Source: Novimethylophilus kurashikiensis (GTDB lineage Bacteria; Pseudomonadota; Gammaproteobacteria; Burkholderiales; Methylophilaceae). Taken from it: DNA of 64,000 nt. The notes below the pieces were generated by a model. The model made no database searches. It had not been told where the DNA came from and saw nothing but the letters and a program-made list of their open reading frames with translations. A program made the position numbers and the translations under genes. Location: the NCBI RefSeq assembly GCF_003112435.1, contig NZ_BDOQ01000019.1, positions 1-64,000 on the forward strand, written 5' to 3'. This document shows positions 17,816 to 27,581 of the stretch, one piece after another; position 1 is the stretch's first letter; every line of letters starts with the position of its first letter.

Positions 17816-19231
17816 ATGCAAGTCGCTTCCACCTTGGCCGCGTTCAAGCCGAGGAAGGTCATTCCCATCGTTCCCTACAGCGTCAAGGGGCGCTATCGTT
17901 CGATCAAGACGGCGTTGCTGGTCATCGCGTATAGCGTCTATTTTTCGCTGCCCTGGCTGACGTGGCACGGAAATACGCGCACCGGCCAGCCGCTCCTGAT
18001 CGACTTGCATGCGCTGCGTGTGAATTTTTTCGATCTGGTGATCTTTCCGCACGACCTGATCATTCTCGTTGGAATCCTGATCCTGGGTGTCGTGATGATG
18101 TTCATGGCGGCGGCCTTGTACGGCCGCGTGTTTTGCGGGTTCTTCTGTATCCAGACCTTATGGACCGATGCGTTCCGCTGGATTGAACGGGCCGTGCAGG
18201 GCGAGGCCCAGGCGCGGTTGCGGTTGCAGAAACAGCCTTGGAACGTGAACAAGATTGCCAGGGTCGGTCTCACCCATCTCCTGTGGCTCATCTTGTCGTT
18301 CGCCACTGCGTTGACGTTTACCTTGTATTTTCTCGATGCACCAATCCTGTTCGCGCGAACATTTGCAGGGACGGCGCCCATGGCGGCTTACGTGACGATT
18401 ATCGCGCTGACGGCTGCGACTTATATCGCTGCCGGGTTGGCGCGAGAGCAAATTTGCCGGGTGGCCTGCCCATACGGCAAGTTCCAGACGGCCATGCAGG
18501 ACGCGCATACCGTGACGGTGTTTTATGACCGCAGTCGGGGCGAGCGCCAACGCGGCAGGACAGCGCCCAAGGCAGAGCTCAAGGATATGAGCCAGCGTGC
18601 CGCACAGGGATATGGCGATTGTGTGGATTGCGGGTACTGCGTGAATGTTTGTCCCACTGGCGTGGATATCCGCAAAGGATTCCAGATCGATTGTATTGCA
18701 TGCGGGCTGTGCGTCGATGCCTGCGACACCATCATGGATCGCTTGCAGCTGCCACGTGGTTTGATCCGCTTCAGCTCCGATGCGGCAGTCGCGGACAACC
18801 GGCGACGCATCAACCCCAAGGCTTGGGGATATTCGGCGGTGCTTGCGGGAATGCTGGCGTTCGTCTTTTATACAGCGCGGACGCTGACGCCGTTCGATGC
18901 GAGCGTCCAGCATCAGGCTCAGCCGCTCATGATTCGCCTCGCCAACGGCGATATCAAGAATCGCTATAGCTTGCGCATCACCAACAAGACTTCGCAGACG
19001 GCTGAGTATGTGTTGCGGGCAGAAGGGTTGTCGGAGCACGCTTTGGACGGCCGAGGGCTATGGACCGTGCCGGCGGGCAAGACCTACACCCAGCTGGTCA
19101 GTGTGGTTCTGCCGGAAGAGGCCGCTCGCAATACGCGGCAGGTCAAGCTGGTGCTGATTGAGCGTGGGCATCCACGCGATGCCAAAGCCCTGGAGATTTC
19201 CTATTACTCGGGGCTATCCGCCAAGCTTTGA
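17816..19231 (+). CDS. ccoG: CcoG (RdxA), cbb3 oxidase copper-assembly ferredoxin
   Basis: 471 residues from ATG 17816, which has CCGGAG 8 bases upstream. Membrane helices span the N-terminal half (FCGFFCIQTLWTDAFRW region) and there is one near 345. Two 4Fe-4S motifs are present: CGYCVNVCPTGVDI and CIACGLCVDACDTIM. A C-terminal Ig-like FixG domain lies in the periplasm. CcoG reduces Cu(II) for delivery to cbb3-type oxidase. No ccoNOP or ccoHIS lies nearby, so it is detached from its usual cluster. Its last 28 bases overlap the convergent HD-GYP gene. Confidence 0.93.
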   Translation: MQVASTLAAFKPRKVIPIVPYSVKGRYRSIKTALLVIAYSVYFSLPWLTWHGNTRTGQPLLIDLHALRVNFFDLVIFPHDLIILVGILILGVVMMFMAAALYGRVFCGFFCIQTLWTDAFRWIERAVQGEAQARLRLQKQPWNVNKIARVGLTHLLWLILSFATALTFTLYFLDAPILFARTFAGTAPMAAYVTIIALTAATYIAAGLAREQICRVACPYGKFQTAMQDAHTVTVFYDRSRGERQRGRTAPKAELKDMSQRAAQGYGDCVDCGYCVNVCPTGVDIRKGFQIDCIACGLCVDACDTIMDRLQLPRGLIRFSSDAAVADNRRRINPKAWGYSAVLAGMLAFVFYTARTLTPFDASVQHQAQPLMIRLANGDIKNRYSLRITNKTSQTAEYVLRAEGLSEHALDGRGLWTVPAGKTYTQLVSVVLPEEAARNTRQVKLVLIERGHPRDAKALEISYYSGLSAKL

Positions 19232-20484
19232 GCCAGACTGGAGGTGTAGTAGGGAGACCGCTTATTGAGTGCGGCCTCCCAGCAGCTTTGCAGATGCCGT
19301 TCCACGCAGTCGACGATATCGCTGTCAAGCTTGCCGCTTGTGGCCTGCTCCTTGATGATGGTAAGCACCTGCTCCGGCGGTAGGGCATCGCGGTAAGGGC
19401 GCTTCTGAGCGAGAGCCTGAAACACATCGGCCACCGCGATGATGCGGGCTTCCAACGAGAGATGTTTTTTCTCCAGATGGTAGGGATAGCCCGAACCGTC
19501 CACCCGCTCGTGATGCTGCCCGGCCCACAGGGCCACTTCTTGCAGACCGTGGATGTTCTTGAGGATATTGAAGGTATCGAAGCTGTGGCGCTGCACGATG
19601 GCATATTCCTCAGGCGTCAGGCGCTGGGCTTTTTCCAGGTATTCGTCGGGCACGCGCAGCTTGCCCAGGTCGTGCAGCAGCCCGGCCATTTCCAGCATTT
19701 CGCAATTGCGTTCAGATAGCTGATACAACTCGCCCAGATAGCGCGCCAGATTGGCGACGCCGTCGGAATGCTCGCGGGTGTAGGTGCTCTTGGCGTCGAC
19801 GATGACGGAAAACAGGTGGATAAGGCCGCGCAGCTCGTGGAAAGAAATCTCGCGACGGTGTTCGTGCGACATCCAGGTCGAGGTGTAGCCGTTGACGTGC
19901 TCGCTCTCGAGCCTGAACCAGAAGGCCTCCGATTGGGAGACTTCAAGAAATGCCTCGACCAGTTGCGGGCAAAACCAGTCACCGCTTTTTTCAATGATGA
20001 GGCGGAGTGTCTCGTCCCTGCCCAGCAGGATATTGGATTGATCCTTGAGGCTCGCCAACGTGAGGATGTCCACCCGGTCTGCCAGGTAAATGCAATTGGC
20101 GCTGAGCTTGACCTGCTCCGGCAGGTCGAGTTTTTGCAACACCGACCAATGCGTGTGATGGTATCGCACGATGTCCGATAGCTTGGACAGCAGTGGCGTC
20201 GAAGCCAACAACGCGGCCCCCGCCTCGCAATGCTCCATCTCGTTTTCCCACTCGAACTGCGTCAGGCGCGAATGGATATAAGTTTTTGACACGCCGCTGT
20301 CGTGCAGGATCCCGGCCTGGAACAGATCGTCCAGCTGGTGCTTGTGCCAGCCCAACAGCTTGGCGCATTCCGCCGCCATGTAGGCCACGCGCTTGCCGTG
20401 ATGAATATGCGTAACCCCGACGAGATCCAGTGCGTCGGAAAGCGAATACACGGCTTGGTGTAGGTTGATTTGATAAGTGGACAT
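19204..20484 (-). CDS. HD/HD-GYP double-domain c-di-GMP phosphodiesterase-like protein
   Basis: 426 residues from ATG 20484 (MSTYQINLHQ); the frame is open further upstream. Residues about 20-150 form a first HD domain (HHGKRVAYMAAE, GILHDSG, RYHH). The C-terminal half is an HD-GYP domain with AGLLHDLGKLRVP, HHERVDGSGYP and the IIAVADVFQALAQ helix. The intact HHE and GYP motifs predict a metal-dependent c-di-GMP phosphodiesterase. There is no receiver or membrane segment; the first HD may be regulatory. The gene end overlaps ccoG. Confidence 0.9.
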   Translation of the reverse strand: MSTYQINLHQAVYSLSDALDLVGVTHIHHGKRVAYMAAECAKLLGWHKHQLDDLFQAGILHDSGVSKTYIHSRLTQFEWENEMEHCEAGAALLASTPLLSKLSDIVRYHHTHWSVLQKLDLPEQVKLSANCIYLADRVDILTLASLKDQSNILLGRDETLRLIIEKSGDWFCPQLVEAFLEVSQSEAFWFRLESEHVNGYTSTWMSHEHRREISFHELRGLIHLFSVIVDAKSTYTREHSDGVANLARYLGELYQLSERNCEMLEMAGLLHDLGKLRVPDEYLEKAQRLTPEEYAIVQRHSFDTFNILKNIHGLQEVALWAGQHHERVDGSGYPYHLEKKHLSLEARIIAVADVFQALAQKRPYRDALPPEQVLTIIKEQATSGKLDSDIVDCVERHLQSCWEAALNKRSPYYTSSLAQSLADSPE

Positions 20485-20696
20485 TGATATCAGGCCAGCA
20501 GGAAACAGTTCATCGTCTTGCAAATAGGCACATAGCTGACATTGAGAGTCAGTCTATGCCTAGAAAACAGCGGAGGCAAACCTTACATTTATTCAGCAAA
20601 TATTGCAAAAATTAAAATAGTTGCAATAACAATTGCTAAAATAAGTGATTCATCCAGCGGCTCTTTTAAGCCCATTGCCACGAAAGGCACTTTGCC

Positions 20697-21764
20697 ATGC
20701 AAATTGAACGCACCGACTCCGGCCTCACCAATATTCTCAAGAAGCTCGGTGTCATGACTTCATTGCGGGATACCTATCTCGTGGAGCAGAGCTTGCTGAG
20801 AACGCTGGGGCCGCTGCTAGGCGTGCTGGAAACCTCGTTTTATCGCATCGATGGCAATCGCGGCGTAGTTCGTGCGTTGCATCATTCGCGCAAGGTCGTC
20901 GACCAGGAAGATTCGCAAAGCTTTGTCGAACATTTCGAGGAAGTGTCGAACATGCCCCAGATTCCGGAGGTCGTGCGACACGTGTTGGATACGGTGCGTC
21001 TGCTGGGCAAGGCGTGCAGCCGCAAGCTGAATGACGAGCTGGTGGTCGGCTATCCGATTTTCGGCAAGAACGAGCAGGTGGGGTTTTTCGTCTTCCAGCG
21101 CGACCGCGAAGTGACGCCGGTCGAGGATGCGATCATTCACGGCATTCTCGAAGTATTTACTAATTACTTCGAACTGCTCGATACCAGCCAGCGCGACCAG
21201 CTCACCGGCTTGCTCAACCGGCACTCGCTGGAATCCAACCTCGACCGCCTTTGGAACGTGTTGTCGGCGAGGATGCACGATAAATCCCATAATCGACGTA
21301 ATGCGGAGAACGAGTCGTTCTGGCTGTGCATGATCGACATCGATCACTTCAAGAAGATCAATGACCAGTTCGGCCACATCATCGGCGACGAAGTACTGAT
21401 CATGATCACGCGACTTTTGCAGGTTTCATTCCGCAAGAGCGATCTCCTGTATCGCTTCGGCGGCGAGGAATTCATCGCCATTATCGCCGCCAAGGATCTC
21501 GAAACCGCCCAGCAAACGTTCGAACGTGCCAGGGCGAGGGTGGAAGAGTTTCCTTTTCCCCAAGTAGGCCATGTCACCATCAGCGGCGGCTTTACCAATG
21601 CCAACCCCATGCTGTTGCCGCAGGAAATCGTGCACCGCGCAGACAGTTCGCTCTACGCGGCCAAAACGGCCGGGCGCAACCGTATCTGTCACTACGAAAC
21701 CCTGATCGCCCAAGGTTTGGTCAAGGAAGCTGCGACGGGCAGCATCGACATTTTCGAACCTTAA
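20697..21764 (+). CDS. GAF-like/GGDEF diguanylate cyclase
   Basis: 355 residues. An N-terminal sensory region (about 1-160) has a GAF-like pattern (VVGYPIFGKNEQVGFFVF). The GGDEF domain follows with RDQLTGLLNR, MIDIDHFKKINDQFGH and the intact active site RFGGEEFIAI. It should make c-di-GMP from two GTP. No I-site RxxD is seen before the GGEEF. GAAAGG lies about 10 bases before the ATG. The gene diverges from the HD-GYP gene across a 212-base AT-rich gap, a make/break pair with a shared control region. Confidence 0.9.
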   Translation: MQIERTDSGLTNILKKLGVMTSLRDTYLVEQSLLRTLGPLLGVLETSFYRIDGNRGVVRALHHSRKVVDQEDSQSFVEHFEEVSNMPQIPEVVRHVLDTVRLLGKACSRKLNDELVVGYPIFGKNEQVGFFVFQRDREVTPVEDAIIHGILEVFTNYFELLDTSQRDQLTGLLNRHSLESNLDRLWNVLSARMHDKSHNRRNAENESFWLCMIDIDHFKKINDQFGHIIGDEVLIMITRLLQVSFRKSDLLYRFGGEEFIAIIAAKDLETAQQTFERARARVEEFPFPQVGHVTISGGFTNANPMLLPQEIVHRADSSLYAAKTAGRNRICHYETLIAQGLVKEAATGSIDIFEP

Positions 21765-21874
21765 GCCGAGCTTAAGCTTCATTGGCTATTCTTCCCGGCA
21801 TCGTGTATTAGAATCGGCGCATGGACGTCGTCACAATCGAAATCAGGATTTGAATGGAAAAAGGAGCAAGACCG

Positions 21875-23101
21875 ATGCGCTTAGCCTGGATAGGGCTGTG
21901 CCTGTTGTTGCTGCCCTTGGGGAGTCGGGCGGAGGAATTGGAACGCCTGGAGCGCGATACGCAGCTCACCATGTCGCAAGTGGTGGCCAAGGCCTACGAA
22001 CGCAACCCACAGCAGCAGGTGATCAATGCAGGAAAAGTCATGGCCGACGCACGTTCGATCCAGGCCGGCAGCATGCTACCGGGCGCACCGGCTATTTCCG
22101 TGCGGCATCAGAACGATACCATCGGCAGCGGACGTAACCTGAACGAATGGGAAGCGGCTGTTGAGCTGCCGGTATGGTTGCCTGGACAACGTGCGGCACG
22201 AGAATCGGTGGCGCGAGACTGGGGCAGCAGCGTAGAGGCGAATCGCAGCGGGTTAATGCTTAACCTGGCCGGACAGGTGCGAGAAGCCGTGTGGGATGTC
22301 GCGATGAACGCTAACACGGCCGAGTTGGCGGACCAGCGCGTGAAAAATGCCCTGGCTTTGCAACAGGATGTGGAAAAGCGCTGGAAGGCCGGCGAACTCG
22401 CCAAAACCGACGTCATGCTGGCGCAAAACGAAACGCTGCAAGCGCAAACCGCGCAGTTGCGCGCCCAGGCCGAGCTCAAGCATGCCGAACATCGTTACTG
22501 GATGCTGACAGGGCTTAAAGCCTTGCCCGGTCATCCGGAAGAAAACGAAAGCTCGCGTAGCGGGCTGGCGGACGATCATCCCTTGCTTGCCGAATCGGCG
22601 GCCAAGGTGACCTTGGCTCAAGGCGAACGGGCATTGGTGCAGGTCGAAAAGCGCGAGAACCCGCAAGTCATCCTCAACACGCGCCACGATCGCGGGGCAT
22701 TCGACAGTCAATTCGATACCAGTGTTGGCGTAGCGATTCGTGTGCCGCTCGATGCCGGCGTGCGCTCCGCTCCCTTGGTTGCCAATGCGGAAATGGGCCT
22801 GGCCCAGGCCATGAGTGAGCGCGACCAACGCCAGCTTGTCTTGCTAGCAGCGCTGCATGAGGCCGAGCACAACCTCGAAGTGACTCGCGCGGAGCTGAAC
22901 ATCGTCGAGGAACAGCACCGACTGGCACAGGAAAACCTGCGGTTGGCTCGCAAGGCGTTCGACCTAGGCGAATCCGATCTCGTCAATCTGCTGCGCGTCC
23001 AGGCTTCTGCCCAGGAAGCAGAGCGGATGTTGCGCAGCCGTACGACCCAATTGCAGTGGGATATCGCTCGTTATAACCAGGCTGTAGGAGTCTTGCCTTG
23101 A
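21875..23101 (+). CDS. TolC/CzcC-like outer-membrane efflux protein
   Basis: 408 residues from ATG 21875, favoured over 21854 by AAGGAG 9 bases upstream and by the signal peptide (LAWIGLCLLLLPLGSRA) it starts. The OEP family's repeated long helices are visible, including the alanine-rich region around ETLQAQTAQLRAQAELKHAE and a C-terminal LVNLLRVQASAQEAER segment. It is the outer-membrane channel of the tripartite metal exporter. Its TGA overlaps the TTG of the next gene. Confidence 0.9.
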   Translation: MRLAWIGLCLLLLPLGSRAEELERLERDTQLTMSQVVAKAYERNPQQQVINAGKVMADARSIQAGSMLPGAPAISVRHQNDTIGSGRNLNEWEAAVELPVWLPGQRAARESVARDWGSSVEANRSGLMLNLAGQVREAVWDVAMNANTAELADQRVKNALALQQDVEKRWKAGELAKTDVMLAQNETLQAQTAQLRAQAELKHAEHRYWMLTGLKALPGHPEENESSRSGLADDHPLLAESAAKVTLAQGERALVQVEKRENPQVILNTRHDRGAFDSQFDTSVGVAIRVPLDAGVRSAPLVANAEMGLAQAMSERDQRQLVLLAALHEAEHNLEVTRAELNIVEEQHRLAQENLRLARKAFDLGESDLVNLLRVQASAQEAERMLRSRTTQLQWDIARYNQAVGVLP

Positions 23102-24180
23102 AAAAAATCAGTTGGATGCTGTTGGTTCTGCCGCTCGTGGCTAATGCCGGTGACCTCATCGCCATGAACCCCAAGCAGATGCAGTCGCTGGGAATCACTG
23201 TTGCACCGCTGGCACAGGCGCAGCCGGTCATGAGCGATCGTTTGCCGGGAGAGATTACTGTCCCAGTCGGGCAAGAGCGTGTCGTCAGCGCGCCGCAAAG
23301 CGGCCTTCTCGATGTCGTGCAAGTTGCTGCTGGGCAGAACGTCAAGCGAGGACAAGCGCTTGCGCACATCAATAGCCCGGACCTCGTGAGCTTGCAGCGA
23401 GATTATCTCCAAGCGCAGACGCAGCAACGCCTGGCCTCCAACATGCTGGAACGCGACCGCGAACTCTACAAGGACGGCATCATCGCCGAGCGCCGGTTGC
23501 TAACGACCCAAAGCAGCCACGAAGAACTCGCCATCAATCTGGCCCAACGTCGACAGGCACTGAAACTTGCCGGCATGAGCGACGAAGCCATTCGCAAGCT
23601 GGAAACCACCGGTACGCTATCGTCAGGCTTGAGCTTGTCGGCGCCTATTGATGGTGTGGTGCTGGAGCAGATGGCCACCGCCGGCCAGCGTGTAGACCCG
23701 GGTACGCCGATTTATCGAATCGCCCGTCTCAAGCCGCTCTGGCTGGAGATTCATGCCCCGCTGGATATCCTGGATTTCGTCCGTGTCGGCATGCACATGA
23801 CCATTCCCAACTACCAGGCGGAAGGCAAGATCATCACCATCCTGCGTAGCGTGAACAAGAACGACCAAACGGTGCATTTGCGCGCTGAAATCGTAAGCGG
23901 TGCGGACAAGCTATCGCCCGGCCAGTTCGTCGAGGCGGCGTTGATCTCGGATACTTCCAGCAATCAATTTACTGTCGCCAAGAGTGCAGTGATTCGGAGC
24001 GGGCAAAAGAGCTACGTCTTCGTGCAAACCGCCAAGGGATTTACCGCTGAACCGGTGACCTTGGTGCGCGAGCAGGCGAACAATGCCGTCATCAAAGGTG
24101 AGCTGACCGGATCTGAAAAAGTAGCCGTTTCCGGTACGGCGGCCATCAAGGCGGCTTGGTCCGGCATCGGCGGAGAATAA
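23098..24180 (+). CDS. CzcB/CusB-like periplasmic adaptor of metal RND efflux
   Basis: 360 residues from a TTG that overlaps the previous stop (TTGA). A signal peptide (KKISWMLLVLPLVANAG) is followed by the barrel-sandwich hybrid (PQSGLLDVVQVAAGQNVKRGQAL), an alpha-hairpin and the second half-lipoyl region (LSAPIDGVVLEQMATAGQRV). The membrane-proximal domain ends near residue 360. There is no long His- or Met-rich N-terminal metal domain, so metal specificity is not visible. Links CzcA-like pump and CzcC-like channel. Confidence 0.9.
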   Translation: MKKISWMLLVLPLVANAGDLIAMNPKQMQSLGITVAPLAQAQPVMSDRLPGEITVPVGQERVVSAPQSGLLDVVQVAAGQNVKRGQALAHINSPDLVSLQRDYLQAQTQQRLASNMLERDRELYKDGIIAERRLLTTQSSHEELAINLAQRRQALKLAGMSDEAIRKLETTGTLSSGLSLSAPIDGVVLEQMATAGQRVDPGTPIYRIARLKPLWLEIHAPLDILDFVRVGMHMTIPNYQAEGKIITILRSVNKNDQTVHLRAEIVSGADKLSPGQFVEAALISDTSSNQFTVAKSAVIRSGQKSYVFVQTAKGFTAEPVTLVREQANNAVIKGELTGSEKVAVSGTAAIKAAWSGIGGE

Positions 24181-24186
24181 CTCGTC

Positions 24187-27100
24187 ATGCTTGCCAGACT
24201 GATTCAATTTGCGCTTACCCAACGCTTGCTCATGTTGGTGCTTACTACCGTACTAGTGGGCGCTGGTGCTTATGCCTTCAAGGGGCTTCCTATCGATGCC
24301 TTCCCTGACGTCTCGTCGACGCAGGTCAAGATCATCATCAAGGCGCCGGGGATGACGCCGGAAGAAGTCGAGGCGCGCATCACCTCGCCGCTGGAAGTGG
24401 AAATGCTGGGCATTCCCAACCAGACCATGCTGCGGGCGGTGGCCAAATACGCGTTGACCGATATCACCGTGGACTTTGCCGACGGGACCGATATTTACTG
24501 GGCAAGACAGCAGGTATCTGAGCGATTGAATGCTGCCTGGAGCAATCTGCCCACTGACATCAGCGGTGGCATTGCACCCATGACCACCCCTCTGGGCGAG
24601 ATGTTCATGTTTACCGTCGAGGGTGGAAACCTTAGCCTCGAGGAACGCCGTAGCTTGCTTGACTGGGTGATCCGTCCGGCCTTGAGAACCGTGCCCGGCG
24701 TGGCCGACGTGAATTCGCTGGGAGGATTGGTTCGAAGCTACGAAGTCGTTCCCGATAATGCCCGGATGTATGCCCGCGGCGTATCGCTCAACGATTTGCA
24801 GCAAGCCCTTGAGCTCAACAACCGCAATGACGGCGCCGGGCGCCTGGGCGACGGCGAGGAATCGCTGCTGGTGCGTTCGGAAGGCCGTTTCAAGGCGCTG
24901 GACGACGTGCGCAACACAGTGATCAAGAGCGAACAGGGCATGCCGGTGAGGATCAGCGACGTGGCCCAGGTGCGTATTGGTGCGATGACGCGATACGGCG
25001 CCGTCACTCGCAACGGGCAGGGCGAGGCAGTGGAAGGGCTGGTGCTGGGTTTGCGCGGTGCCAACGCCAAGGAAGTCGTCAACGGTGTGCGTGCCAAGTT
25101 GAAGGAGCTGCAACCGACCTTGCCCAAGGGTGTCACCACCCAGGTATTCTATGATCGCGGCGGACTAGTGGAACGAGCCGTCAGCACCGTGGCGCATGCC
25201 TTGTTCGAGGCGATCGTGCTGGTGGTGATCCTGCTGGTGCTGTTCCTCGGCAATCTGCGGGCGGCGCTCACCGTGGCGCTGTCCTTGCCTTTGGCTGCGC
25301 TGGTGACTTTCATCCTGATGCGTCAGTTCGGTATGTCGGCCAACCTCATGAGCCTGGGCGGTCTTTCCATCGCCATCGGCATGCTGGTCGATGCGGCCGT
25401 GGTGGTGGTCGAGAACGTCGTCTCGCATCTGGCGCACGGCGAGCAGTCCAAACTGCCGCGCCTGCATCTGATCTACCGGGCCGTGCGCGAGGTTAGCGTG
25501 CCGGTGACTTCGGGCATTCTCATCATCATTACCGTGTTCCTGCCGCTGCTTACGCTGCAAGGGCTGGAAGGCAAGTTATTTAGTCCGGTGGCGTTGACCA
25601 TCGTATTTGCGTTGTCCGGCTCGCTGGTGCTGTCGTTGACGGTGATTCCGGTGCTGGCGTCTTTCCTGCTGGGCAAGGTGAGCCACGAAGAGCCATGGGT
25701 CGTACGCAAGGCGTTGCAGGCTTACGAGCCCTTGCTGCACTGGGCACTCAACCACGTGCGTATCGTCGTTGGAGCTGCATTGATAGCGATGGCGGCTACG
25801 GTGGTGGTGTACCTGCAAATCGGCAAGACCTTCATGCCGACCATGGACGAAGGTGACCTGATCGTCGGCGTGGAAAAGCTGCCCTCGATCAACCTCGACC
25901 AGACCACTCAGCTCGATATGCGGGTGCAACAAGCTATTCTCGGTAGCGTCAAGGATGTGCAAGGCGTGTATTCGCGGGTGGGATCGGACGAACTGGGACT
26001 GGACCCGATGGGCCTCAACCAGACCGATAACTTCTTGCTGCTAAAGCCGCGCGAGCAATGGCAATCCAAGGACAAGGCCGCACTGACCGACGAATTACGC
26101 AAGACTTTGAGCCAGATTCCGGGCATTGCCTACAGCTTTACCCAGCCGATCGAAATGCGCGTCAATGAAATGATCCTGGGCGTGCGTGGGGATTTGGCGG
26201 TGAAGATTTTCGGGACGGATATGGCAGTGCTGGACCAGAAGGCCCAGCAAGTCGTGAAAATCCTCGAAAGCATCAATGGCAGCGAGGACGTCTATACCCC
26301 GCAAAATGGCGGCGTGCAGTATCTCCGCGTAGATATTGATCGTCTGGCTGCGGGCCGCCTCGGTTTCAATATCGCCGATGTCGAGAACATTCTGCGTGCG
26401 CAGCTGGAAGGCAAAATGCTAGGCGTGGTGCAGGAAGGCGTTCGCCGCACGCCGGTGCTGCTGCGTGGTGGAGAGGCGCTACGGGCGTCTCCGGCAGATT
26501 TCGCCAACTTGATGCTGACGCTGCCTAACGGCACCAACGTGCCGATCTCCGCAGTCGCCAAGCTGGAGCGTGTGGAAGGCCCGGTCAAGATCGACCGTGA
26601 GCGCGGGGCGCGCATGGTGGTGGTAGTCGCCAACGTCAAAGGCCGCGACCTGGTAGGTTTTGTCGAGGAGGCCAAGCGTCGCGTGCAGGCTGAAGTGACG
26701 ACGCCGGAAGGCTATTCCATGAAGTGGGGCGGGCAGTTCGAGAACCAGCAACGTGCCGCTGCACGACTTTCTATCGTGGTTCCGATTGCCATCGGCATGA
26801 TCTTCCTGCTGCTGTTTGCCACTTTCCATTCGGTGCGGCAATCGGTGCTGATCTTGTCGAACATTCCGTTCGCCATGATTGGTGGCGTGTTCGCCTTGTG
26901 GATCTCCGGCGAATACCTTTCGGTGCCGGCCTCGGTCGGGTTCATCGCCTTGCTGGGGATTGCCGTATTGAACGGCGTGGTGATGGTGACCTATTTCAAC
27001 CAATTGGCGGCGCATGGCATGAATGTCGCTCAGGTGGTGATCGAAGGCGCCAAGCGCCGGCTGCGTCCGGTGCTGATGACCGCCAATATCGCGGCCTTTG

Positions 27101-27255
27101 GCCTCATCCCGTTGCTGTTCGCCACCGGTCCGGGTTCTGAAATCCAGCGTCCATTGGCCATCGTGGTGATCGGCGGCCTCGTTACCTCGACCGCGCTGAC
27201 CTTGATTTTGCTGCCTATCCTGTATCGCCGCTTTGGCGTGGAGCGTACGAAATGA
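24187..27255 (+). CDS. CzcA/CusA-like heavy-metal RND pump
   Basis: 1022 residues, the normal size for HME-RND transporters. Twelve membrane segments are expected, with IDAFPDVSSTQVKI near the N-terminus and the proton-relay helix MLVDAAVVVVEN (D402 and E409). The periplasmic stretch EMRVNEMILGVRGDLAVKIFG is typical of the family. The exported ion is probably a divalent or monovalent heavy metal; the signature does not cleanly separate Cu/Ag from Zn/Co/Cd. Six bases after the adaptor gene, and its stop overlaps the DUF3240 start. Confidence 0.93.
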   Translation: MLARLIQFALTQRLLMLVLTTVLVGAGAYAFKGLPIDAFPDVSSTQVKIIIKAPGMTPEEVEARITSPLEVEMLGIPNQTMLRAVAKYALTDITVDFADGTDIYWARQQVSERLNAAWSNLPTDISGGIAPMTTPLGEMFMFTVEGGNLSLEERRSLLDWVIRPALRTVPGVADVNSLGGLVRSYEVVPDNARMYARGVSLNDLQQALELNNRNDGAGRLGDGEESLLVRSEGRFKALDDVRNTVIKSEQGMPVRISDVAQVRIGAMTRYGAVTRNGQGEAVEGLVLGLRGANAKEVVNGVRAKLKELQPTLPKGVTTQVFYDRGGLVERAVSTVAHALFEAIVLVVILLVLFLGNLRAALTVALSLPLAALVTFILMRQFGMSANLMSLGGLSIAIGMLVDAAVVVVENVVSHLAHGEQSKLPRLHLIYRAVREVSVPVTSGILIIITVFLPLLTLQGLEGKLFSPVALTIVFALSGSLVLSLTVIPVLASFLLGKVSHEEPWVVRKALQAYEPLLHWALNHVRIVVGAALIAMAATVVVYLQIGKTFMPTMDEGDLIVGVEKLPSINLDQTTQLDMRVQQAILGSVKDVQGVYSRVGSDELGLDPMGLNQTDNFLLLKPREQWQSKDKAALTDELRKTLSQIPGIAYSFTQPIEMRVNEMILGVRGDLAVKIFGTDMAVLDQKAQQVVKILESINGSEDVYTPQNGGVQYLRVDIDRLAAGRLGFNIADVENILRAQLEGKMLGVVQEGVRRTPVLLRGGEALRASPADFANLMLTLPNGTNVPISAVAKLERVEGPVKIDRERGARMVVVVANVKGRDLVGFVEEAKRRVQAEVTTPEGYSMKWGGQFENQQRAAARLSIVVPIAIGMIFLLLFATFHSVRQSVLILSNIPFAMIGGVFALWISGEYLSVPASVGFIALLGIAVLNGVVMVTYFNQLAAHGMNVAQVVIEGAKRRLRPVLMTANIAAFGLIPLLFATGPGSEIQRPLAIVVIGGLVTSTALTLILLPILYRRFGVERTK

Positions 27256-27551
27256 GTGCTTGTGTCCTGATGATTTTCGCGCCTCCTGCCCTGGAGGAGA
27301 CCCTGGTTGACTGGCTGCTGGAAAACGAGTCCGTCAGTGGGTTCAGCACTATGCACGGGTATGGGCATGGTGCCAATACCTCGGCGATGTCTTTGCTTGA
27401 CCAAGTGGCGGGCCGCCAGCGCAAGGTGGAATTCATCGTCTCTACCACCGAGGCGGTGGCTCAGCAGCTGGTGGCGGGGTTGCGCGAGAAATTTGCAGGT
27501 AGCCGCCTGCATTACATGGTGATGCCGCTCGTTAGCGAAGGTACGATCTAG
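27252..27551 (+). CDS. DUF3240-family small protein of the efflux operon
   Basis: 99 residues, start overlapping the pump stop (ATGA). It has a ferredoxin-like/PII-like pattern, with a His/Met-bearing loop MHGYGHGANTSAMSLLDQV in the middle. DUF3240 proteins recur at the end of heavy-metal RND operons; a metal-sensing or regulatory role is plausible but unproven. Translational coupling argues that it acts with the pump in stoichiometric amounts. Confidence 0.85.
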   Translation: MSACVLMIFAPPALEETLVDWLLENESVSGFSTMHGYGHGANTSAMSLLDQVAGRQRKVEFIVSTTEAVAQQLVAGLREKFAGSRLHYMVMPLVSEGTI

Positions 27552-27581
27552 TCGCTCTCCCATTGCCTGCAGGGCGAACAC

